A stretch of 64,000 nucleotides of DNA. Source: Actinoplanes teichomyceticus ATCC 31121. GTDB lineage: Bacteria > Actinomycetota > Actinomycetes > Mycobacteriales > Micromonosporaceae. Shown here one piece after another: positions 23,064 to 31,893 of this stretch (positions within the stretch are counted from its first letter, which is position 1; each line of letters starts with the position of its first letter). A model generated the notes under the pieces. That model was not told the origin of the DNA, made no database searches, and was given only the letters and a program-made list of their open reading frames with translations. The stretch lies in contig NZ_CP023865.1 of NCBI RefSeq assembly GCF_003711105.1, positions 5,667,001-5,731,000 of the forward strand. The letters run 5' to 3'. Both the position numbers and the translations under genes were made by a program.

Positions 23064-24533
23064 GTGCAGAGGCCCCACAGACGCATCGCGTGCGCCGTCG
23101 CCGGTCTCACCCTGGCCACCGCCACCCTGGTCACCGCCTCCCCCGCACGGGCCGCGGAGGCGGTGGTGCTGTCCAAGGGCCACACCGACGCGGTCGACGT
23201 GCGTTACGAGGGCGGCGCGCTGAAGCTGAAGGTCAAGGACGACACGGTCAGCCCCTCGGTGGTACGCGACCCGGCCGACGTCACGTTCCACGTCCTGCCC
23301 GCCGCCGAGACGGCCGTGCCGGACCTGCCCGGCTTCGCGTTCCTCGGACCGGCCGGCAGCCGGATCTGGATGCTGCCCCAGGTCCAGGACCAGGCGCTGC
23401 TGTGGCCCGGGTGGAACACCACCGGCCTCGGCGCCGGCGTCCTCGCCGGGGACCGGGTGGCGATCAGCCTGGTCGGGGTGGACGGCCCCGGCGACGTGAC
23501 GCTGTTCGACACCAACTCACTCGGCACGCCGAACGTCAAGTTCCGCAGCAGCGACGGCCTGCCGGACCGGCTCGACGTGCCGGTGCACACCCACGCGCAC
23601 GCCGGTTGGGTGTTCTCCGCGCCGGGCGACTACACCCTCACGTTCCAGGCGGACGCCACCCTGGCCACCGGCGCCGCTGTCTCCACCGGCCCGGTGGCCT
23701 ACCGGTTCGTCGTCGGCGACCGGCCGGGCGGCGGGACCGGCGTCAGCCTCGCCGTGTCCGGGATGGCCGACGGCGAGTACCAGCCCGGCGACACGGTGAC
23801 GTTGCAGGCGGTGCAGACGCCGCGGGGAGCGCTGACCAGATACCAGTGGTTCGCCAAGCGGCCCGGCGACGCCGGCTACACGCCGATCGAGGGCGAGACC
23901 GGCGCGTCGTACAGCTTCACCGCGACACGTGCGCTGAACGGCACGGAATACCTGGTCAAGCTCTACGACGGCACGGCCGTGGCGGCCAGCAGCGAGCCGG
24001 TGTCGCTGTGGGTGGCGTTCCCCGAGGAGGGCAGTGGCGTGGCCAAGTCGGTGACCGCGACGATCAACGCGGCCGAGGGCGCGCTCGTGATCAGCGTGGA
24101 TCCCGCCGACCGTACGGTGACGCTGCCGGCCGCCACGCTGTCCGCGACCGGTGACCGGTGGGAGAGCAACGGAACCCTCGATCCGGTCACGGTGACCGAC
24201 ACCCGCGCCGCCAGGCCGGGCTGGACAGCCTCCGGCCAGATCACCGGCGGGTTCCGCAGCGACGACGGCACGACCTTTTCCGGCAGCTATCTCGGCTGGA
24301 CGCCCACCGTCGTCGAGCAGGGCACCGGGCAGGGCGTGGTGGCCGGGCCGGTCGCCGTCCCGTACGTCGCCGGCCGGCCGGGGACCGGGCTGGGCGACAG
24401 CGCGGCGCTGGCCTCCGCTCCGCCCGGCAAGGGACTGGGCACCGCACGGCTCGACGCGGCGCTCAAGCTCAGCGTGCCGACCGACACGCACGCCGGCACC
24501 TACACCGGCACCCTCACCCTGACCGCCATCTGA
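23064..24533 (+). CDS. Secreted surface protein: anchored-repeat domain plus WxL-like domain
   Basis: This 489-residue exported protein (signal peptide about 1-32) has an actinobacterial surface-anchored repeat ('choice-of-anchor M' type) at about 34-218 (LSKGHTDAVDVRYEGG .. LLWPGWNT .. VDGPGDVTLF .. HTHAHAGWVFSAPGDY), then an Ig-like region (about 225-320). The C-terminal part resembles a WxL domain: conserved Trp in PGWTASGQ and YLGWTP, ending in HAGTYTGTLTLTAI. WxL domains bind peptidoglycan and pair with DUF916 proteins; the next gene encodes one. GTG start after GAAAGGAG. First gene of the metal-uptake locus and directly behind the Fur-type box. Confidence 0.82.
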   Translation: MQRPHRRIACAVAGLTLATATLVTASPARAAEAVVLSKGHTDAVDVRYEGGALKLKVKDDTVSPSVVRDPADVTFHVLPAAETAVPDLPGFAFLGPAGSRIWMLPQVQDQALLWPGWNTTGLGAGVLAGDRVAISLVGVDGPGDVTLFDTNSLGTPNVKFRSSDGLPDRLDVPVHTHAHAGWVFSAPGDYTLTFQADATLATGAAVSTGPVAYRFVVGDRPGGGTGVSLAVSGMADGEYQPGDTVTLQAVQTPRGALTRYQWFAKRPGDAGYTPIEGETGASYSFTATRALNGTEYLVKLYDGTAVAASSEPVSLWVAFPEEGSGVAKSVTATINAAEGALVISVDPADRTVTLPAATLSATGDRWESNGTLDPVTVTDTRAARPGWTASGQITGGFRSDDGTTFSGSYLGWTPTVVEQGTGQGVVAGPVAVPYVAGRPGTGLGDSAALASAPPGKGLGTARLDAALKLSVPTDTHAGTYTGTLTLTAI

Positions 24534-24537
24534 TGAC

Positions 24538-24580
24538 GTCGCGGGGCGGCGCCACCACCCCTGCCGCGCCGCCCCGCGAC
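24538..24580 (+). terminator. Intra-operon hairpin
   Basis: A perfect 15-bp stem (GTCGCGGGGCGGCGC and complement) with a 13-base loop starts four bases after the first surface-protein stop. It could terminate part of the transcripts or protect the upstream mRNA, favouring the first protein. Confidence 0.65.
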
Positions 24581-24604
24581 ACCCGGCCGACGGAAGAACC
24601 CCTC

Positions 24605-25654
24605 ATGCGTACCCGCATCGCCGCGGCCGTGCTGGCCGTCGCGGCCCTCGGGCCCGTGCCCGCGCAGGCCGCTCCCGGCAACGACTCGCTGACCTGGTCG
24701 GTCACCCCCGCGGGCCCCGAGGGCCCGAACGGCCGGCCGGCTCTGGACTACAAACTGGACCCCGGCGCGACCGTCACCGACCACGTCGCCGTCACCAACC
24801 ACTCGACGCGCCCGCTGACCCTGCGCCTGTACGCCAGCGACGCGTTCACCACCCCGGCCGGCGGCTTCGACCTGCTCGCCGCGGGCACCGCGCCGACCGG
24901 CGCCGGCCGCTGGATCACCCTCGCCCGCCGCACCGTCACGCTGCCCGGGACATCCCGGGTTGTCGTCCCGTTCACCCTGGCCGTCCCGGCCGACGCCACG
25001 CCGGGCGACCACGCCGCCGGGGTGGTCGCCTCGCTGGCCGCCGGGGGCACGGGCGCCGACGGCAGTCGGGTCACCGTCGACCACCGGGTCGGCACCCGTG
25101 TCCACCTGCGGGTCACCGGGCCGCTGCGCCCGGCGCTGACCATCACGGAGGTACGGATCGGCACCGCCACGCCGTGGAACCCGCTGCGGCTGCCGCGGCT
25201 CACGGCCACCTTCACGATCCGCAACACCGGCAACGTACGCCTGGCCGGGCAGCCGTCGGCCCGGGTGCACGGCCCGCTCGGCCTCGGGAGCCGCGGCACG
25301 ACCGGCCCGGCGGTGCCGGAGATCCTGCCGGGCGGCTCACTGCGTACGTCGATCCGCCTGGACGCGGTGCCGCCGCTGGTGCGTGACCGGGTGGAGCTCG
25401 CCGTGCGGCCGGTCACCGCGGACGGCCGCGCCATCGATCCGGCCCCCGTGCCCGCGCGGTGGCGCGGTCCGGTGTGGCTGGTCCCGTGGCCGCAGATCGT
25501 GGCGCTCGCCGCCGTCGCGGCGATCGTCGCGACCGTCCTGCTCGCCCGGCGCCGACGCCGGCGGTTGCTGCGCGAAGCGCTCGCCGCGGCCGAACGGCGC
25601 GGGCGCGAGCAGGCCCGGCTCACCCCCTCATCGACGGACCGGAGGATCTCATGA
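24605..25654 (+). CDS. DUF916-type WxL-interacting membrane protein
   Basis: This 349-residue protein has a signal peptide (MRTRIAAAVLAVAALGPVPAQA), two Ig-like beta domains typical of the DUF916/DUF3324 WxL-interacting family (about 25-150 and 155-285), a C-terminal membrane helix (WPQIVALAAVAAIVATVLLA) and a basic cytoplasmic tail. In Gram-positives this family holds WxL-domain proteins at the cell surface. Its partner is likely the WxL-like C-terminus of the preceding protein. Its TGA overlaps the next gene's ATG. Confidence 0.8.
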   Translation: MRTRIAAAVLAVAALGPVPAQAAPGNDSLTWSVTPAGPEGPNGRPALDYKLDPGATVTDHVAVTNHSTRPLTLRLYASDAFTTPAGGFDLLAAGTAPTGAGRWITLARRTVTLPGTSRVVVPFTLAVPADATPGDHAAGVVASLAAGGTGADGSRVTVDHRVGTRVHLRVTGPLRPALTITEVRIGTATPWNPLRLPRLTATFTIRNTGNVRLAGQPSARVHGPLGLGSRGTTGPAVPEILPGGSLRTSIRLDAVPPLVRDRVELAVRPVTADGRAIDPAPVPARWRGPVWLVPWPQIVALAAVAAIVATVLLARRRRRRLLREALAAAERRGREQARLTPSSTDRRIS

Positions 25655-27252
25655 CACGCCATCGCCGACCCGGGCTGCGCGCGACCGTCGCGACCGCCGC
25701 CGCATCGCTGATCGCCACGCTGCCCGCCGGCGCCCCGGCGTCCGCCGGCCCGCGGCGGCCGGACGTGGCCGGCGCGGACCTCATCTCGCTGACGGTGCAC
25801 GCGGGCCGGCTGCGTATCGGGTTCCGCCAGTCCGGCCGGGCCGCCGGCACGGACCCGGCGGGGCTGCGGTTCACCGGTGACGCCGAGCCGGCCGGCCGGG
25901 TCCCCGACGACCCGGACTTCGCGTTCCTCGGCCCGCCCGGCACGCCGGTGTGGGCGCTGGCGGAGAGCGGGCACGGCCGGCCGGCGATCGACACGACGGC
26001 GGTGCCCGGCGGCGCGGTCACCCTGGAGCTGGTCTCGGTGGACGGTCCCGGCTCGTTCGCCGCGTACACCCTGTCGAACTGGGGGCGGCCGAGTCTGCTG
26101 CTCGACAGCGACGGCCGGACCAGCGCCCGGCTGCCGGCCGGACGCCGTACCGGCGGGCTCGCCTGGCTCTTCGACGCGGTCGGCGAGTACCGGGTGACGC
26201 TGCGGGCGACCGTGCGCGCCGGCTCACGGACGTTGCGGGACGAGGCGACGTACGTCGTCGAGGTTCCCGGGACGGCGCCGCCCGAGCCGGTTCCGGCCGC
26301 GCCGAGCCGCACGCCCGTGGCCGGCCCTTCGCCGGCGCGAGCCGCCGCGGCCCGGGCCCCGGTGGCCACCGCCACGGACATCACCGCCCCGGCGACGCCC
26401 GGGCCCGCCGCCGCGGCCCGGGCCGCCACCGGCAGGGCCGCGACCGAGCGCCGGGTGATCGCCGACGGGCACGTCGACATGGGCCCGCACCTGAGCGGCA
26501 GCGGGTTGACCATCCGGCTCAGGGACGACTCGACGACCCCGGCGACCTGGCGCGACCTCGCCGACGTGGTGCTCCGGGTGACCGACCGAGCGAAGATCCA
26601 GGTGCCGGCCGGGCCCGGGTACGCGTTTCTCGGCCGAGCCGGTGACCCGGTCTACCTGTTGCCGCAGTCGCAGCAGTCGGGCATCGTCTGGCCCGGCTGG
26701 AACACCCAGCACCCGTCGATGGTGGCCGGCACCCGGGGCGACGTCACCTGGCGGCTGCGCGCGGTGGACGGTCCGGGCGCCTTCAAGCTGTTCCTGACCG
26801 GCTCGTTCGGCACCCCCCAGGTCGTCTTCGACTCCGCGCGGAGCCTGCCGCAGCGGCTGAGCATCGCGCCGAACACCCACGCGCACGGCAACTGGGCGTT
26901 CACCCGGGCCGGCACCTACCGGCTGACCGTCGAGATGACCGCCACCACCACGGCCGGGAAGACCGTCTCGGACACCAGGACGCTGACCTTCGCCGTCGGC
27001 GACGGCACCGGCAGCGGCACCACCGGGACCGGCAGCGGCACCACCGGGACCGGCAGCGGCACCACCGGGACCGGCGGCAGCACCACCGGAACCGGCCACG
27101 GCGATGCCGTCGGCGGCGCCGGCGCCCTGGCCAGGACCGGCGCCGACGTCATGTCGGTCGGGGCCGCCGGGCTGCTGCTGCTGACCACCGGCGCGATCAC
27201 GGTGGCGCTGACCCGGCGGCGCCGGAGGGAGCTGGGTCACCACTCCACATGA
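25651..27252 (+). CDS. Two-domain anchored-repeat surface protein with LAxTG-type sortase signal
   Basis: This 533-residue protein has a signal peptide (about 1-34) and a first anchored-repeat-like domain (about 38-212) that is divergent, lacking the HTHAH motif. An Ala/Pro linker (215-265) leads to a second, canonical domain (about 266-450: DGHVDMGPH .. IVWPGWNT .. NTHAHGNWAF). A Gly/Thr repeat encoded by a 21-bp DNA repeat (about 27000-27070) follows. The C-terminus is LARTG, a hydrophobic helix and RRRRR, which fits the LAxTG signal of class E sortases. It should be covalently linked to peptidoglycan. No sortase gene is in the window. Confidence 0.85.
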   Translation: MTRHRRPGLRATVATAAASLIATLPAGAPASAGPRRPDVAGADLISLTVHAGRLRIGFRQSGRAAGTDPAGLRFTGDAEPAGRVPDDPDFAFLGPPGTPVWALAESGHGRPAIDTTAVPGGAVTLELVSVDGPGSFAAYTLSNWGRPSLLLDSDGRTSARLPAGRRTGGLAWLFDAVGEYRVTLRATVRAGSRTLRDEATYVVEVPGTAPPEPVPAAPSRTPVAGPSPARAAAARAPVATATDITAPATPGPAAAARAATGRAATERRVIADGHVDMGPHLSGSGLTIRLRDDSTTPATWRDLADVVLRVTDRAKIQVPAGPGYAFLGRAGDPVYLLPQSQQSGIVWPGWNTQHPSMVAGTRGDVTWRLRAVDGPGAFKLFLTGSFGTPQVVFDSARSLPQRLSIAPNTHAHGNWAFTRAGTYRLTVEMTATTTAGKTVSDTRTLTFAVGDGTGSGTTGTGSGTTGTGSGTTGTGGSTTGTGHGDAVGGAGALARTGADVMSVGAAGLLLLTTGAITVALTRRRRRELGHHST

Positions 27253-27264
27253 GATCTTCCTTAT

Positions 27265-27283
27265 GGAAATGAAAACCATTATC
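27265..27283. promoter_or_regulatory. Second Fur-family (probable Zur) operator inside the locus
   Basis: GGAAATGAAAACCATTATC matches the 19-bp Fur-box pattern GATAATGATAATCATTATC at 15 positions by eye. It lies 49 bases before the TTG start of the next gene, giving the downstream genes their own metal-controlled promoter. Confidence 0.8.
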
Positions 27284-27331
27284 GTCAGAGCGCCGGCTCC
27301 TCCGGGCCGGCTCGATCAGAAGGAGAAACCC

Positions 27332-27988
27332 TTGCGTACACCGCTCCGCCTGCTGCTGGGCAGCGGCGCCCTGGCCACCGCCCTGGTGGCCGGCGCCGCC
27401 CCGGCCCAGGCGTACACCGCGCCGGTGGTGCTCGGCGCCGGCCACGTCGACGTCGCCGACGTGGCGTACGAGGACGGCGCCCTCACCCTCGGCGTGCACG
27501 ACGAGAGCGTCGAGCCGGACGTCGAACGCGACGCCGACGACGTGGTCTTCCTGGTGAAGAGGGCCGCCCGGACCACCGTGCCGGACAGCGCCGCGTTCCG
27601 GTTCCTGGGCGCCGCCGGATCCGCGGTCTGGATCCTCCCGGAGATCCAGAACCCGGACCTGCTGTGGCCGGGCCTGGCCGCCGAGGAGGTCGAGCCCGGG
27701 GTCTTCACCGGTGACACGGTCACCCTGAAGGTCGAGAAGGTCACCGGATCCGGCCGGGTCGCGGTCTTCACCGAGGACGCGGTCGGCGCCCCGCACGTGC
27801 TCGTCGACAGCGGCGACGCCCGGCCGGACGCGGTCACCCTCACCGCGGGCACGCACCAGCACGCCAGCTGGGCGTTCCAGCGGGCCGGCGTCTACCTGGT
27901 CCAGGCCCGGGCCACCGCCACGCTCGCCGCGACCGGCGCGACGGTGACCTCCGAGCCGGTCGTCTACCGGTTCGTGGTGCAGCCGTGA
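27332..27988 (+). CDS. Single-domain anchored-repeat secreted protein (a)
   Basis: This 218-residue secreted protein has a signal peptide (ending PAQA, about 28) and one complete repeat domain: VLGAGHVDVADVAYEDG, LLWPGLAAEEV, GTHQHASWAFQRAGVY. It lacks a C-terminal anchor, so it is released or held by partners. A TTG start at 27332 is chosen because AAGGAG lies 7 bases upstream and the signal peptide begins right after it; an ATG at 27263 overlaps the operator. GTGA overlap couples it to the next gene. The HTHAH-type His cluster is HQHAS here and may bind metal (inference). Confidence 0.82.
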   Translation: MRTPLRLLLGSGALATALVAGAAPAQAYTAPVVLGAGHVDVADVAYEDGALTLGVHDESVEPDVERDADDVVFLVKRAARTTVPDSAAFRFLGAAGSAVWILPEIQNPDLLWPGLAAEEVEPGVFTGDTVTLKVEKVTGSGRVAVFTEDAVGAPHVLVDSGDARPDAVTLTAGTHQHASWAFQRAGVYLVQARATATLAATGATVTSEPVVYRFVVQP

Positions 27989-28620
27989 GGGCCGTCGCGG
28001 CGGTCGCCGCCGCCCTCGCGCTCACGGTGTCCGCCGCCACCCCGGCCCAGGCGGCGCCGGTCACCCTCACCAGCGGGCACGTCGACGTGCTCGACGTCGA
28101 CTACACCGCCGGCGCGCTGACCCTGTCGGTCAACGACGGCACCGGCGGCGCCGAGATCGAACGGGACCCCGCCGACGTGGTCCTGCAGGTCCCGGCGACC
28201 GCGAAGGTCACCGTCCCGGGCGGCAGCGCCTGGTCCTTCCTCGGCGAGGCCGGCTCCACCGCCTGGGTGCTGCCCCAGTCCAGCACCAGCGGGTTGATCT
28301 GGGCCGGCTGGAACACCCTGGAGATCCCGAGCGGTGTGCTGCAGGGCAACACCGTCTCGTTCCGGCTGACCGGCGTCAGCGGGCCCGGCGCGGTCAGCGT
28401 CTACACCGTCTCGGCCGGCACCCCGGCGAAGCTGTTCGATTCCGGCGACGGCCTGCCGGACAGCCTCACCGTCGCCCGCAACCTGCACGCCCACGCCAAC
28501 TGGGCCTTCACCCGGCCCGGGACCTACACCGCCACCTTCGCGGTGACCGGCCGGCTGGCCAGCAACGGCGCGACCGTCAGCACCGGCGCCAAGACGTACA
28601 CCTTCACCGTCCTGCCGTGA
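27985..28620 (+). CDS. Single-domain anchored-repeat secreted protein (b)
   Basis: This 211-residue paralogue of the preceding protein has a signal peptide (about 1-24) and one repeat domain (TSGHVDVLDVDYTAG .. LIWAGWNT .. NLHAHANWAFTRPGTY). No sortase signal or membrane anchor is visible. Translation is coupled to the upstream gene. It is followed by a strong hairpin, so this pair may form a transcriptional sub-unit separate from the ABC transporter. Confidence 0.82.
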   Translation: MRAVAAVAAALALTVSAATPAQAAPVTLTSGHVDVLDVDYTAGALTLSVNDGTGGAEIERDPADVVLQVPATAKVTVPGGSAWSFLGEAGSTAWVLPQSSTSGLIWAGWNTLEIPSGVLQGNTVSFRLTGVSGPGAVSVYTVSAGTPAKLFDSGDGLPDSLTVARNLHAHANWAFTRPGTYTATFAVTGRLASNGATVSTGAKTYTFTVLP

Positions 28621-28625
28621 CCAGG

Positions 28626-28660
28626 GTGGGCCCGCTCCACCGGAATTGGAGCGGGCCCAC
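28626..28660 (+). terminator. Strong hairpin between surface proteins and ABC transporter genes
   Basis: A perfect 14-bp stem (GTGGGCCCGCTCCA and complement) with a 7-base loop starts five bases after the stop. It could reduce read-through into the transporter genes that begin at 28677. Confidence 0.78.
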
Positions 28661-28676
28661 GTGGGAGAGACCCTAG

Positions 28677-30221
28677 ATGACCCGTACCCCGATCGCCGTG
28701 CTGGCCTGCCTGGCGCTGGCCGGATGCGCCACCCCGCCCGCCCTCACCGACTCCGACGACCGGATCCAGGTCGTCACCACCACCGGCATCCTCGCCGACC
28801 TGGTCCGCAACGTCGGCGGTGATCGGGTGCTGGTCGACTCGATCGTGCCGGACCGAGCCGACGCGCACGCCTACGAGCCGACCCTGCGCGACGTGCGCAA
28901 CATCGTCTACGCCGACCTCGCGTTCAGCAACTACCTGCTGCTGGAGGCGCAGAGCGTGATCAAGACGCTGGACGCCAACCTGCCCCGCGGCGTCCGGCAG
29001 ATCTCCCTGGCCGAGGGGGCCACCAGGTACGCCGCGGAGATCATCCCGCTGGTCGAGGACATCTCCCTCGACACCGTGTGGCTCGGCCTGCGCGCGCGGG
29101 GCGACGGCGCCCGGTACGGCGTGGACCGCTCCTCGGACATCCGCCTGTCGGCCACCGCGGTACAGGGCCCCGGCCGGCTCGCCGCCTACCTGACCGAGTC
29201 GTTCGGCGCGGCGGACATCGCCTTCGACTCCGGTGACGGGCTCCCTGCGGCGGACGGCTACCGGGACGACACCGCCGTGCTGCCCCCGGACGCGCACACC
29301 CACATGAGCTGGGCGTTCACCGAGCCGGGGGTGTACCGGCTGACCCTGCGCGCCGAGCTTGCGGTCACCTCGGGCAGCCGGCCGGTGCCGCGCGGCGAGC
29401 AGACGTTCACCTTCGCCGTCGGCGTCGACCCGCACACCGTGCCGGGCATGACCGCGGCGACCGTGCTGCGCGGCGGCCACACCGACATCACCGCCGACAT
29501 CGACACCGGCGAGCTGTACCTGTACACCGACGGCGAGGACGGCGTTCACCAGGAACGCCTGGACCCGGCCCGGACCGTCATCGAGGTGCCGGCCAGGGCG
29601 CGGCACGAGGTGCCCGCCGGGCCGGGGCTGCGCTTCCTCGGCCGCCCGGGCACCCGGATCTACCAGCTGCCGCAGGCGGTGCTCGGCCGGCACGTGCACG
29701 GCGAGATCGACCCGCACCTGTGGCAGGACGTCGGCAACGCCCAGGCGTACGCCGAGCTGATCCGCGACAGCCTGATCGCCGCCGACCCGGCCGGCGCCGC
29801 CACCTACCGCGCCAACACCGACCGCTACCTGCGCGAGCTCACCGAGCTCGACACCTACGTGCAGACCGCGATCGACGCCATCCCGGTCGCCGACCGGCAC
29901 CTGGTGACCACCCACGACGCGTTCGCCTACCTCGCGAAGGCGTACCGGATCCCGGTCGCCGGCTTCGTCACCCCCCATCCGGCCGTCGAGCCCAGCCTCG
30001 CCGACCGGCGGCGGCTCACCGAGACCCTGCGTACCCTGCGCATCCGGGCGGTCTTCCTGGAGCCGAACCTGCGCGCCCGGTCCTCGACCCTCGTCGAGGT
30101 GGCCGAGCAGAACGGGGTGCGGGTCTGCGACATCTACGGCGACGCCTTCGACGACCGGGTGACCAGCTACGTGGCGATGATGCGCTTCAACGCCGACTCC
30201 CTCCGACACTGCCTGACCTGA
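28677..30221 (+). CDS. Metal ABC transporter substrate-binding lipoprotein with inserted anchored-repeat halves
   Basis: This 514-residue lipoprotein (lipobox LALAGC, Cys about 17) is a ZnuA/TroA-type Zn2+/Mn2+ binding protein. The N-lobe holds DAHAYEPTLRDV (first metal His). The second His region GEIDPHLWQDV and third TTHDAFAYLAKAY come after about 230 inserted residues (about 122-345). The insert contains the C-terminal half of an anchored-repeat domain (WLGLRARG .. VQGPGRLAAY .. DAHTHMSWAFTEPGVY) followed by an N-terminal half of another (LRGGHTDITAD .. LRFLGRPGTRIYQLPQ). This corresponds to the 'anchored repeat-type ABC transporter, substrate-binding subunit' family of actinobacteria. The insert likely docks the surface repeat proteins. 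Confidence 0.88.
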   Translation: MTRTPIAVLACLALAGCATPPALTDSDDRIQVVTTTGILADLVRNVGGDRVLVDSIVPDRADAHAYEPTLRDVRNIVYADLAFSNYLLLEAQSVIKTLDANLPRGVRQISLAEGATRYAAEIIPLVEDISLDTVWLGLRARGDGARYGVDRSSDIRLSATAVQGPGRLAAYLTESFGAADIAFDSGDGLPAADGYRDDTAVLPPDAHTHMSWAFTEPGVYRLTLRAELAVTSGSRPVPRGEQTFTFAVGVDPHTVPGMTAATVLRGGHTDITADIDTGELYLYTDGEDGVHQERLDPARTVIEVPARARHEVPAGPGLRFLGRPGTRIYQLPQAVLGRHVHGEIDPHLWQDVGNAQAYAELIRDSLIAADPAGAATYRANTDRYLRELTELDTYVQTAIDAIPVADRHLVTTHDAFAYLAKAYRIPVAGFVTPHPAVEPSLADRRRLTETLRTLRIRAVFLEPNLRARSSTLVEVAEQNGVRVCDIYGDAFDDRVTSYVAMMRFNADSLRHCLT

Positions 30222-30232
30222 CGGGGATCACC

Positions 30233-31138
30233 TTGCTCACGCACGTCACCGCGGCGTTGGCCGCCGCCCTCCTCGCCGTCGCCCCGACGGCTCCCACCCC
30301 GGCCGGCGGGTCCACCCGGACCCTGGACGCGGACCAGCCGCAGGCCGGCGGGCGCGCCGTCCTGGACGGCGGCCACGTCGACATCGGACCGCGCCACCGC
30401 GACGGCGAGTGGACCATCCAGATCCACGACGACCACGCGGTGCCGCCGGTCTGGCGGGAGCCGTCCGCCACCGTCCTGCGGGTCCGCGACACCGCCCGGA
30501 CGCCCGTGCCCGACGACCCGGCCTACGCGTTCCTCGGCGAGAAACCCGGCAAGCAGGTGTACGTCATCCCGCAGACCGAACGCGAAGGGGTGATCTGGGT
30601 CGGCTGGAACACCCAGGACCCCGGCGTGCTGCGGGCGGCCGGCCGGGGCGTCACCATGACGCTGCGCGGCGTGCAGGGCCCCGGACCCGTCACCGTGTTC
30701 CTGCAGTCGGGCAATCTGGGCGCGCCGCAGGTGCTGCTGAGCTCGGCCCGGCCGTACCCGCAGCCGGTCTGGGTGGAGACCAACACCCACACCCACGCCA
30801 ACTGGGTGTTCGGGGCGCCCGGCAGCTATCTGCTCGCCGTCGACATCACCGCCGACCTCGCCGACGGATCCACCGCCACCGCGAGCACCGTGCTGCGGCT
30901 GGCCGTCGGGGACGCCACCGACCCGGCGGAGACGCTGCGGGCCGCGTTCACCGGACCGCTGGCCGCCGCCTCCGGCACGGCCGTGGCGCGACCCGGCGGC
31001 GACGTCCCGTCCGGTACGCCGTGGTGGCCGGTGCTCGGCGGCGCCGGCGCGCTGCTCGTCGTGGTGGTCGCCGGCCCGGCCGTCCGCCAGTGGGCGGTAC
31101 GCCGCCGCGCCGAGCGGGACCGGCGGGCCACCCGGTGA
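30233..31138 (+). CDS. Anchored-repeat membrane protein of the ABC transporter locus
   Basis: This 301-residue protein begins at a TTG with GGGGA just upstream; no earlier ATG gives the signal peptide (LLTHVTAALAAALLAVAPTAP). One repeat domain follows (LDGGHVDIGPRHRDGE .. VIWVGWNT .. NTHTHANWVFGAPGSY). A membrane helix near the C-terminus (VLGGAGALLVVVVAGPAV) and a basic tail anchor it directly. This differs from the LAxTG protein upstream. Its stop overlaps the ATPase GTG (GTGA), so surface receptor and transporter are made together. Confidence 0.82.
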   Translation: MLTHVTAALAAALLAVAPTAPTPAGGSTRTLDADQPQAGGRAVLDGGHVDIGPRHRDGEWTIQIHDDHAVPPVWREPSATVLRVRDTARTPVPDDPAYAFLGEKPGKQVYVIPQTEREGVIWVGWNTQDPGVLRAAGRGVTMTLRGVQGPGPVTVFLQSGNLGAPQVLLSSARPYPQPVWVETNTHTHANWVFGAPGSYLLAVDITADLADGSTATASTVLRLAVGDATDPAETLRAAFTGPLAAASGTAVARPGGDVPSGTPWWPVLGGAGALLVVVVAGPAVRQWAVRRRAERDRRATR

Positions 31139-31893
31139 CCGCCGCCCTGCGGATGACCGGGGTGAGCGCCGACCTCGGGGGCCGCCCGGTGTTGCGCGAC
31201 ATCGACCTGCGGGTCGACCGGGGTCAGTTCGTCGCGCTGCTGGGGCCGAACGGCGCCGGCAAGACCACCCTCATGCGTGCCGCCCTCGGGCTGATCCGGC
31301 CGGCGGCCGGCGAGATCAGCGTCGCCGGGCGCCCGGTACGCCGCGCCGGCAGCGCCGCCGGTTACGTCCCCCAGCGCCACGAGTTCACCTGGGACTTCCC
31401 GGCCAGCGTGCAGGACGCCGTGCTCAGCGGGCTGGTCCGCCGGATCGGCCTGTTCCGCCGGCCGGCGGCCACCCACTGGCGGGCCGTCTGGGACGCCCTG
31501 GACCAGGTACGGCTCGCCGACCTGCGCACCCGGCCGGTGGGCGAGCTCTCCGGCGGGCAGCGCCAGCGGGTGCTGGTCGCCCGGGCGCTCGTGCTGGCCC
31601 CGCCCGTGCTGCTGCTGGACGAGCCGTTCACCGGCCTGGACATGCCCGCCCAGGAGACGCTGACCGAGCTGTTCGCCGGCATCGCCCGGGAGCGCGCGGT
31701 GCTGATGGCCAGCCACGACCTGGCCGCCGCGGCGTACACCTGCGACCGGCTGGTCCTGCTCAACCGCACCGTCGTCGCCGACGGGCCGGCATCCGCCCTG
31801 AGGGACCCGGCGATCTGGATGCGGGCCTTCGGCGTCGGCCCGGGCAGCCACCTGCTCAAAGCGCTCGCGCTACCGGTACCCGATGGAGTCTGA
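31135..31893 (+). CDS. Zn/Mn-type ABC transporter ATPase
   Basis: This 252-residue ABC ATPase has Walker A GPNGAGKTT (about 39), Q-loop PQRHEF, signature LSGGQRQRV, Walker B VLLLDEP and switch His (SHDLAA). The sequence is closest in style to ZnuC/MntB-type metal transporter ATPases and to the anchored-repeat transporter family. The GTG start is coupled to the upstream surface protein and the C-terminus overlaps the permease gene by 11 bases. Confidence 0.92.
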   Translation: MTAALRMTGVSADLGGRPVLRDIDLRVDRGQFVALLGPNGAGKTTLMRAALGLIRPAAGEISVAGRPVRRAGSAAGYVPQRHEFTWDFPASVQDAVLSGLVRRIGLFRRPAATHWRAVWDALDQVRLADLRTRPVGELSGGQRQRVLVARALVLAPPVLLLDEPFTGLDMPAQETLTELFAGIARERAVLMASHDLAAAAYTCDRLVLLNRTVVADGPASALRDPAIWMRAFGVGPGSHLLKALALPVPDGV

